13,953 nt of DNA from Myxococcota bacterium. Its GTDB lineage: Bacteria; Myxococcota; UBA4151. The DNA lies in contig JAPKCE010000020.1 in the NCBI GenBank assembly GCA_028823075.1, positions 1-13,953 of the forward strand, in the 5' to 3' direction. The position numbers and the translations under genes are program-made. Below the pieces are notes generated by a model. That model was not told the DNA's origin and did no database searches. It saw only the letters and a program-made list of their open reading frames with translations. Below are positions 5,685 through 11,202 of the stretch, one piece after another (position 1 is the first letter of the stretch; every line of letters begins with the position of its first letter).

Positions 5685-7874
5685 GTGGACGAAGAAGAGT
5701 TGGGTTTCAGCATCGGTGAGGAAGAAGAGGAGGGCAACGCCCTTCTAGACTTCTTCTTGCGCTGGTTACCGCTGATGATCCCCCTCGCCGTTATCGGCGG
5801 GGTGTTTGGGTTTTTGTACTTTCGTACCCTTCCGAAAGTGTATCAAGCTGAGACCACAGTGCTCGCTGAGATCAAAGCGCAGCGGGTCCTCAAAGAGACT
5901 GGGGACAGCGATACAACCGCAGGAAATTACAGCACCTACAATACGCGCGAGTTTTTCGCGACCCAGATGCAGGTGCTTAAATCAAAGGATCTTGCCGACC
6001 GTGTCCAGTTGCGCCTCAAACTTAACGATAAGCCTAACTGGCGCAAAGGCCTGGGCAAACTCAATGGCAAGATGAGCCCGAGCCAGTTAATTGAGGCGAC
6101 TCAATCCCGACTGCGCAGGGGTTTTTCGGTCGACCGTCAACGCTATGCTCGCGTTATCCATCTCTCATTTTCGCATTTCGACCCGCGTATTGCCGCCGAA
6201 GTGGTCACCACCTTTGCCGAGGAATACGTAGCTAAATCAGCCTCACAGCGCACGGTCGCTCAAAAGCGTGCCCATCTTTGGTTGCAGAGTGAAGAGAAGC
6301 GCCTGCGCGCTGAACTCGGTTCCGTTGGACAAGAAATCGATACTTTTAAGCGCAGCCAAGGTCTGCTCTCCGCAGATACAGAAAACAGTCGTAACTTGCG
6401 TTGGGGCTCTCTTGAGCGGTTGCAAAGAGAAGCAGACCGGCTGCGGATTTTAGGCTCAAAATTACAAGAAGAGCTCTCGGCTCTCAAGAGCATGGACGCC
6501 TTCGGCCGGGCTGCGGCCATCATGCAGGCGAACAGCGAACCGACGCCCCTCAAGCTCTTGCAAAGCAGCCTTATGGCGGCGCAGGCGCAGCTTGCGAAAG
6601 ACCGTGCGCGCTATAACGACGAGCATCCGGTCATTCACGAAGACCGCCAACGCCTCGCCGCGTTGATCAGCAGTCGTGATAGTTTGGTCTCGGCCGATAT
6701 CCAGGCGACAACCGCCAAATTTGAGGGAGTCCGTAAGCAGCGAGTTCGCTTGCTCGCAGCCTTGCAAAACGGACGCGATGAGGTGCTCAGCATCAACAGC
6801 TTGGAGCGCGGTTTCAAACGTTTGGATGCGCGCCGCGGTAACTTAGAAAAGCTATTGACCTCGGTCAGCGATCAGTTGTTGACCACCGGCATGGCGGTGC
6901 GTCTCGATACTAATAACGTGCAGATTCTCGATCATGCATCGGTGCCGATGGCGCCGGTCGGCCCTAATGGGAAGTTGATTACCCTCGCAGGTTTAATATT
7001 CGGCGTCATACTCGGAGCCGTGATCGGGCTCATTACAGAGCTTGCGCAATCCACTTTGCAAGGTCCCGAACAGGTTCGCCGAATGGGCCAACTTGCTCTG
7101 ATCGGCGTGGTCGATAATATGCGGCGTCCAAGCGATGCGCCCGACCTCGCGGTGGCTTTGCAGCCGCGCTCGAATTTGGCTGAACAATTCCGCTCGATCC
7201 GCTCGAACTTATTGTTCATGCGCGTCGATGCTCCCTTGCGCACGCTGAGCATCACCAGCCCCTCGCCGAAGGATGGTAAAACCTTCAATGCGGTGAGCTT
7301 GGCCGTCACCATGGCGCAGGCCGGTAAAAGGGTGCTCATCATCGACACTGATCTTCGCCGCGGGCGTCTGCATCGCGTCTTTGAGCGTGAAAACGAAAAA
7401 GGCGTCGTCGACGTTTTGACTCGGCAAGCTTCCATCAAAGAAGCCTGCCAGGGCACCGATGTTGAGAACCTGTCGCTCTTGTCCAGTGGCGTGCACCCCC
7501 CGAACCCCGCCGAGTTACTTCATTCCGAAGCCTTTCGAAACATGCGCGACCGTCTACTCGAGGAGTTCGACCTTTTGGTCTTCGATACGCCCCCGGTGAA
7601 CCTGGTTACCGACGCTGTGATCCTCGCCAATTGCACCGATGGTCTCATCTTGGTCGTACGAGAAGGACAAACCAGCAAACGTGATCTGGCGATGTGCGTC
7701 GAGCGCCTACGCACCGGCCGCGCCAAAGTGATGGGCTTTATTTTCAATGGTCAACGCCAGGGCGGTGGCGCCTACGGCTCCCGTTATGGTTATCGGCGTT
7801 ACGGCTATTACGGCCGTTACCGCTCCTACTCACCGTATTACGGATACCAGTCCTACGGCATCGAAGAGTCCTAA
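5685..7874 (+). CDS. Wzc-like polysaccharide co-polymerase / BY tyrosine autokinase
   Basis: Predicted inner-membrane protein of 729 residues that controls chain length and export of a capsule or exopolysaccharide by cycles of tyrosine phosphorylation. A short acidic N-terminus is followed by membrane segment 1 (about 27-46), a Wzz-type periplasmic domain with a long coiled coil (about 190-400), and membrane segment 2 (about 431-450). The cytoplasmic kinase domain has Walker A SPSPKDGKT (525-533), Walker A' LIIDTDLRRG (551-560) and Walker B LLVFDTPP (630-637). The tail (697-724) holds 12 tyrosines, the usual autophosphorylation cluster. The start is GTG 5685, eight bases after AGGGG. No glycosyltransferase, Wza or Wzx/Wzy gene lies beside it in this window, so its polysaccharide is unknown. 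Confidence 0.92.
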   Translation: MDEEELGFSIGEEEEEGNALLDFFLRWLPLMIPLAVIGGVFGFLYFRTLPKVYQAETTVLAEIKAQRVLKETGDSDTTAGNYSTYNTREFFATQMQVLKSKDLADRVQLRLKLNDKPNWRKGLGKLNGKMSPSQLIEATQSRLRRGFSVDRQRYARVIHLSFSHFDPRIAAEVVTTFAEEYVAKSASQRTVAQKRAHLWLQSEEKRLRAELGSVGQEIDTFKRSQGLLSADTENSRNLRWGSLERLQREADRLRILGSKLQEELSALKSMDAFGRAAAIMQANSEPTPLKLLQSSLMAAQAQLAKDRARYNDEHPVIHEDRQRLAALISSRDSLVSADIQATTAKFEGVRKQRVRLLAALQNGRDEVLSINSLERGFKRLDARRGNLEKLLTSVSDQLLTTGMAVRLDTNNVQILDHASVPMAPVGPNGKLITLAGLIFGVILGAVIGLITELAQSTLQGPEQVRRMGQLALIGVVDNMRRPSDAPDLAVALQPRSNLAEQFRSIRSNLLFMRVDAPLRTLSITSPSPKDGKTFNAVSLAVTMAQAGKRVLIIDTDLRRGRLHRVFERENEKGVVDVLTRQASIKEACQGTDVENLSLLSSGVHPPNPAELLHSEAFRNMRDRLLEEFDLLVFDTPPVNLVTDAVILANCTDGLILVVREGQTSKRDLAMCVERLRTGRAKVMGFIFNGQRQGGGAYGSRYGYRRYGYYGRYRSYSPYYGYQSYGIEES

Positions 7875-7883
7875 GGCTGCTGC

Positions 7884-7983
7884 GGCTGCGGATACGTGTC
7901 CCATCGCGGCGTTGCGGGCGGCTCGCAGTGGCAGGCCACAGCTTCACCTTCCGCGCCTTGCGCTGAGACACGTCTCCGTAGCC
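7884..7983. repeat. 100-bp imperfect inverted repeat with 17-bp arms
   Basis: The arm at 7884-7900 (GGCTGCGGATACGTGTC) pairs with the arm at 7967-7983 (GACACGTCTCCGTAGCC) with 15 Watson-Crick pairs, one G-U pair and one mismatch. The 66-base loop contains a further small hairpin, GTGG-CAGG-CCAC (7928-7939). It begins ten bases after the kinase stop codon. It could be a 3'-UTR structure, a small RNA or an intergenic repeat element; no poly-T follows it directly. Confidence 0.7.
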
Positions 7984-7991
7984 TCGTGCCG

Positions 7992-8014
7992 GCCGGTTTG
8001 TCGGTATTTTTTTT
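7992..8014 (+). terminator. Weak hairpin followed by T8
   Basis: GCCGG (7992-7996) can pair with TCGGT (8001-8005) using two G-U pairs across a TTTG loop, and a run of eight T follows at 8007-8014. The T-run is clear but the stem is weak. It would end transcripts of the kinase gene about 130 bp after the stop codon. Confidence 0.35.
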
Positions 8015-8017
8015 GGC

Positions 8018-8039
8018 AGCGGGCTTCGCCGCTTATTTT
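8018..8039 (+). terminator. Terminator-like hairpin in repeat copy 1
   Basis: AGCGG (8018-8022) pairs with CCGCT (8029-8033) around a GCTTCG loop, and TATTTT follows. It is a short but perfect stem with a U-rich tail, oriented for the kinase transcript. Confidence 0.4.
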
Positions 8040-8090
8040 CGGTCAGCTTATGAGTTTGCAGCGGGCTTTGTCTTGCAGACTTACGCGTTT

Positions 8091-8114
8091 GCAGCGGGCT
8101 TCGTCGCTGCTTTT
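8091..8114 (+). terminator. Terminator-like hairpin in repeat copy 3
   Basis: GCAGCG (8091-8096) pairs perfectly with CGCTGC (8105-8110) around an eight-base loop, followed directly by TTTT. It is the second, stronger version of the hairpin in copy 1. Read on the other strand, the same stem lies downstream of grxD but has no U-tail. Confidence 0.45.
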
Positions 8115-8146
8115 GGGTCGGTCATAAGCGGGCTTTGTCTTGAGAG

Positions 8147-8461
8147 TTAGCCGGCGCTGAGCATGGTCTCTAGTTGGCCGTTGAGGTGCATATCGGTGAT
8201 GATGTCGCAGCCGCCTACGAACTCGCCTTTGATATAGAGCTGCGGCAGGGTGGGCCAGTTGCTGTAGACTTTAATGCCTTGGCGCACTTCGGGGTCGCTC
8301 AGGATGTCGACGGTGGCGTATTCGGCATCGAAGCTGTTGAGGATCTCGACGACGCGGGAGGAGAATCCGCATTGGGGCATCTCGCGATTGCCCTTCATGA
8401 ATAGGATAACGCTGTTGCCTTGGATGATCTCTTTGAGTTCGGATTGGACGTTGCGGGTCAT
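8147..8461 (-). CDS. grxD: Monothiol CGFS glutaredoxin (Grx4 type)
   Basis: A 104-residue class II glutaredoxin that binds a [2Fe-2S] cluster with glutathione as a bridged dimer, or with BolA as a heterodimer, and passes clusters to acceptor proteins in the cytoplasm. It shows Lys23 in FMKGN, the CGFS site at residues 31-34 in MPQCGFSS, and the WPTLPQLYIKGEFVGGCDI stretch, which carries the cis-Pro and glutathione-binding positions. Length is normal for the single-domain form. AAAGG lies seven bases before ATG 8461, and the gene starts 11 bp after the bolA stop, so the two form one unit. Identification is secure; whether the main role is cluster transfer or iron sensing cannot be told here. 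Confidence 0.96.
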   Translation of the reverse strand: MTRNVQSELKEIIQGNSVILFMKGNREMPQCGFSSRVVEILNSFDAEYATVDILSDPEVRQGIKVYSNWPTLPQLYIKGEFVGGCDIITDMHLNGQLETMLSAG

Positions 8462-8472
8462 AATTTTGCCTT

Positions 8473-8718
8473 TCAGGCTGATTCTTGAGGGGTGTAGGTG
8501 GCTAATTTTAAGGCGTGAATTGGAGCTGAATCACCGAGAATATGCTCGCCTAAGGCGGTATAGACTTTTTGGTGGCGTTGCACTGGGTTTAACCCGGTGA
8601 AGGCCTCGGTTATAATGCGGCAATTCCAGTGGTCTTTGGTGCCGGTTAGGTCGGTTAGGTCGATTTTCGCATCGGGAAAACTGCTTAACAAAAGCGCTTC
8701 GATTTGACTAGATTCCAT
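8473..8718 (-). CDS. BolA/IbaG family protein
   Basis: An 81-residue small protein of the BolA fold (class II KH-like). It is the usual partner of CGFS glutaredoxins and can help ligate their [2Fe-2S] cluster. It shows the family's central block NPVQRHQKVYTAL and the C-terminal HALKLATYTP with the conserved His. Another His and a Cys occur in the variable loop (DHWNC), where a second ligand sits in some members. The frame is open to an ATG at 8733, but ATG 8718 has AAGGA seven bases upstream, so the shorter start is taken. It precedes grxD by 11 bp, a common pairing. I do not separate bolA from ibaG without alignment. Confidence 0.93.
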   Translation of the reverse strand: MESSQIEALLLSSFPDAKIDLTDLTGTKDHWNCRIITEAFTGLNPVQRHQKVYTALGEHILGDSAPIHALKLATYTPQESA

Positions 8719-8725
8719 GACGCAG

Positions 8726-8730
8726 TCCTT
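8726..8730 (-). promoter_or_regulatory. Ribosome binding site of the BolA gene
   Basis: AAGGA on the minus strand lies seven bases before ATG 8718. The upstream ATG at 8733 has no comparable site. Confidence 0.7.
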
Positions 8731-8745
8731 CATTGGTTAACTGCC

Positions 8746-8761
8746 GTTAGCAGCAGCTAAC
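8746..8761. repeat. Perfect 6-bp hairpin upstream of the BolA gene
   Basis: GTTAGC-AGCA-GCTAAC is a perfect inverted repeat in the 52-bp gap between the PAP2 and BolA genes. A nearby GGTTAAC (8735-8741) can pair in part with the same arm, so two alternative stems are possible. There is no U-run on either strand, so an operator or leader structure is as likely as a terminator. Confidence 0.5.
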
Positions 8762-8770
8762 CTGCCGAGT

Positions 8771-9472
8771 CTATCGCTTTGAGTCGCAGCTTCCGGGCGC
8801 CCCGAAATGGATGCGGTTGACCGCGTAACTGACACCTAGGCCGAGCACAGCGCCGACGAGGACGTCGCTCGGGTTATGTCGGTTGTCCGTGATCCGAGAC
8901 CAGCCGATGGCTACGGCGCTAAGCAGAGGCAAAGTATAGCCGGCGGCGATCGACGCTCTGCCAAAGCCGCGGCGACACGATGCGCGATGCCACCACATGC
9001 CCGTATGTAAGGCCAGCGCGAAGGCCGAGGAGGCGTGGCCTGAGGGCATGCTCAATCTGCCGTCGCGCAATAACTTCGACTCGTTTGATTCGGCGAACAG
9101 GCTTAGCCGGTTGTTATAATCGGGGCGTGGGCGACCAAAGCTGTATTTGAGCAATTCGGTACTCAGCCCGGTGACGGCCAAAGTCTGCAAGGGCGCAAAA
9201 GCTTCGAGTTGGCCGCCTTCGAGCCCAGCCGCTAAGCTCAGTCCGGCACCCCAGGCGTAGAACGTCGCGGTGGGAACGCTATCTTCTTTATAAGATAGAC
9301 CTCGCTCAGTGCCCTCCCATGCGGGCTCAAAAAACGGCGTTTGGCGGCTGTGTAATACAAAATAAGCTGCCGTACTCGCGGCGAGAACCCCCGCATCGCC
9401 CCAACTCGGTGTTTTTGTGACCGAAGGCGCCGGAGCGTTCAGCATGAGCGCAACAAAAACTGGGATGATCAT
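8771..9472 (-). CDS. PAP2 family membrane phosphatase
   Basis: A 233-residue protein of the type 2 phosphatidic acid phosphatase family, with all three active-site motifs. Motif 1 is Lys109-x6-Arg116-Pro117 (KYSFGRPRP), motif 2 is PSGH with His146, and motif 3 is Ser192-Arg193-x5-His199-x3-Asp203. A hydrophobic N-terminus (about 1-12) may be a signal or anchor, with further hydrophobic stretches at about 25-41, 69-84, 93-106, 147-158, 175-190 and 203-219. Members dephosphorylate lipid phosphates such as undecaprenyl diphosphate, phosphatidate or lipid A phosphates; the substrate cannot be chosen from motifs. Its ATG overlaps the stop of the upstream FAD oxidoreductase gene (ATGA), so the two are co-translated although their functions show no obvious link. 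Confidence 0.92.
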   Translation of the reverse strand: MIIPVFVALMLNAPAPSVTKTPSWGDAGVLAASTAAYFVLHSRQTPFFEPAWEGTERGLSYKEDSVPTATFYAWGAGLSLAAGLEGGQLEAFAPLQTLAVTGLSTELLKYSFGRPRPDYNNRLSLFAESNESKLLRDGRLSMPSGHASSAFALALHTGMWWHRASCRRGFGRASIAAGYTLPLLSAVAIGWSRITDNRHNPSDVLVGAVLGLGVSYAVNRIHFGAPGSCDSKR

Positions 9473-11094
9473 GAATGGGCTCCCGTCTCAGCGGCGATTA
9501 TGGTCGCGGCGACTCGTAAGCCATCGAGCGCTGCGCTGACAATACCGCCCGCTTGCCCAGCTCCCTCACCGCAAGGGTAGAGGTTCTTATGGCTGAGGCT
9601 TTCGCAGCTTTCTTTATGGCGCAGCAATCGCAAGGGCGCCGAGGAGCGACTTTCGGCGGCAAGCAACACCGCGTCGCGGGTGAAATAACCCGGAATTTGA
9701 CGCTCGAAACGCGGCAGCGCAGCGGCCAATGCGGCGTGCACCTGAGGCGGGAAAACTTGGGATAAGTCAGCACTTTTCAGGCCGCGCTGGTAGGAGCAAT
9801 CCGGCAGGTCGTCGCTGACTCGACCGGCCACTAAATCGGTGATGCGTTGCGCCGGCGCCACAAAGTCGCCGCCGCCGGCACGGTAGGCTGCCGCCTCGAT
9901 CCGTTCTTGGAAGTCCAAACCGATGAGCGGGTTTTCCTCCGGACCCTTTAACCCTTGCGCCTTCGCCCATTCGGCGAGTTGGGCTTCGTCGATGGTCACA
10001 ACCAACCCGGAGTTGGCAAAGGCGGAGGCGCGTTTCGACAGGCTCATCCCGTTAAGCACTAAGCGCCCTTGCTGGGTCGAGGCCGGGACAATATGCCCGC
10101 CCGGGCACATGCAAAAGCTGTAAACGCCTTGTTGTTCTCCCGCTTCGCCAACTTGACAGCGCACTGAATAAGCCGCTGCGCCGACGTCGAGACGATCTTT
10201 CCAGGAGCCATATTGGACCGAATCGATCAGGTCTTGCGGATGTTCGATGCGACCGCCGAGGGCGAAGGGTTTGGCGACCATCGCCACGCCCGCTTGAAAC
10301 GCATGGTCGTAAATGTCGCGAGCCGAATGTCCGGTGGCGAGAATCACCGCAGCGCCCTGGACCTGCTCGCCGCCCGCCAATTCAACACCAGAAACGGTAC
10401 CACCTTTAACGAGTAAGCGTTGCACCCGGGAGCCCCACTTATACACGACGCCGCGGGCAATTAGGTGATCTCTTAGCGCGACCAGAAGAGGAGGTAAGCG
10501 GTTCGACCCGACATGAGGGTGGGCGTCGACTAAAATGCGCTGGGGAGCGCCAAAGGCACGTAAAACCTCTAGGACTTTTCGCACGCCGGTTTTGTCTTTA
10601 ACCCGCGTGTAAAGCTTGCCGTCACTAAAGGTTCCGGCACCGCCTTCGCCAAAGCAATAATTGCTGTCGTCATGCAGTTGCCCTCGGGCGCTTAGGTCGG
10701 CCAAGGCCTTGCGCCTAGGTTGCACCGCTTCTCCGCGGTCGATGATAATCGGGCTAAGGCCTGCTTCGACCAGCGCCAGTGCCGCAAAGGTGCCGGCCGG
10801 GCCCGAGCCCACCACGATCACCTCGGCGCCCTTTGCTAGGGCATCATTGGGCCGCCAAAGTTGATGAGCGACGTCGTTCTCGCTACGTTCTTCGATGCGC
10901 AATTGCCACATCGGCTCGCCTCGGCCGCGCAGATCGAGGCTGCGCCGCAATAGCCGTAAGGGCCCGTCGCCGACGTTTCTTCCGGCGTCGCGAAGCAGTT
11001 TGCGCAAGGCCTCTTCAGCAAGCTCGTCAAGCCAACCCTCGGGCAGCACAGTTGAGACGGGAAGACGAAGGTCAAAGGTGTTGGCAGCGTCCAT
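9469..11094 (-). CDS. FAD-dependent oxidoreductase of the COG2509 type
   Basis: A 541-residue flavoprotein of an uncharacterised but widespread family; the substrate is unknown. Numbered from ATG 11094, residues 1-80 form the N-terminal alpha/beta part typical of the family. The FAD-binding Rossmann motif VVGSGPAG follows at about 94-101, with Asp119 at the end of strand 2. Then come the family blocks NYCFGEGGAGTFSDGKLYTR, VILATGHSARD, PFALGGRIEHPQ and YSFCMCPGGHIVPAST, and the C-terminal FAD contact YPCGEGAGQAGGIVSAALDG. The frame stays open to 11220, but that would overlap sctV and matches nothing in the family, so ATG 11094 is chosen although it lacks a strong ribosome site. It is divergent from sctV and overlaps the PAP2 gene by ATGA. 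Confidence 0.88.
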   Translation of the reverse strand: MDAANTFDLRLPVSTVLPEGWLDELAEEALRKLLRDAGRNVGDGPLRLLRRSLDLRGRGEPMWQLRIEERSENDVAHQLWRPNDALAKGAEVIVVGSGPAGTFAALALVEAGLSPIIIDRGEAVQPRRKALADLSARGQLHDDSNYCFGEGGAGTFSDGKLYTRVKDKTGVRKVLEVLRAFGAPQRILVDAHPHVGSNRLPPLLVALRDHLIARGVVYKWGSRVQRLLVKGGTVSGVELAGGEQVQGAAVILATGHSARDIYDHAFQAGVAMVAKPFALGGRIEHPQDLIDSVQYGSWKDRLDVGAAAYSVRCQVGEAGEQQGVYSFCMCPGGHIVPASTQQGRLVLNGMSLSKRASAFANSGLVVTIDEAQLAEWAKAQGLKGPEENPLIGLDFQERIEAAAYRAGGGDFVAPAQRITDLVAGRVSDDLPDCSYQRGLKSADLSQVFPPQVHAALAAALPRFERQIPGYFTRDAVLLAAESRSSAPLRLLRHKESCESLSHKNLYPCGEGAGQAGGIVSAALDGLRVAATIIAAETGAHS

Positions 11095-11106
11095 GCGGCG
11101 AGCATC

Positions 11107-11118
11107 GGCGCTAGCGCC
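11107..11118. promoter_or_regulatory. Perfect 12-bp palindrome in the divergent gap
   Basis: GGCGCTAGCGCC is its own reverse complement. It lies 12 bp before the FAD oxidoreductase ATG (11094) and about 85 bp before the sctV ATG (11203). It could be an operator for either gene. Chance is not negligible in GC-rich DNA, and the longest oxidoreductase frame would make it coding. Confidence 0.35.
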
Positions 11119-11193
11119 CAAACATGCAATCAAAAATGGCGATTTGCCCCGGTGGTCAATCGGCGAAAAGCGCGCTAATCGTGGTTGCCAATT

Positions 11194-11197
11194 GGAG
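11194..11197 (+). promoter_or_regulatory. Ribosome binding site of sctV
   Basis: GGAG lies five bases before ATG 11203. It decides for this start over the in-frame TTG at 11185, which adds six residues. Confidence 0.65.
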
Positions 11198-11202
11198 CCT
11201 TC

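Larger units (their letters stand above)
8017..8146. repeat. Twice-repeated A-B unit between convergent genes
   Basis: Four copies of a GCGGGCTT core start near 8017, 8059, 8092 and 8127 and alternate in type. Copies 1 and 3 read CAGCGGGCTTCG(C/T)CGCT followed by TTTT and GTC, then TTAT or CATA and AG. Copies 2 and 4 read GCGGGCTTTGTCTTG. Two roughly 65-75-bp A-B units therefore sit in tandem and end at the grxD stop codon. The region 7875-8146 shows no convincing gene: the plus-strand frame across it begins at a GTG without a ribosome site and encodes only the repeats. Confidence 0.7.

Noticed and set aside
8017..8146. CRISPR array
   Set aside because: The repeats are short, imperfect and alternate in type, spacers are not of constant length, and there are no cas genes.
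7896..8150. 84-residue plus-strand open frame between the kinase and grxD genes
   Set aside because: It begins at a GTG without a ribosome site, its sequence is made of the intergenic repeats (AAGF blocks), and it runs into the grxD stop. It is better explained by the repeats.
11151..11164. GG-N10-GC as a sigma-54 promoter for sctV
   Set aside because: The spacing fits, but the surrounding bases do not match TGGCAC and TTGC, and this spacing is frequent in GC-rich DNA.
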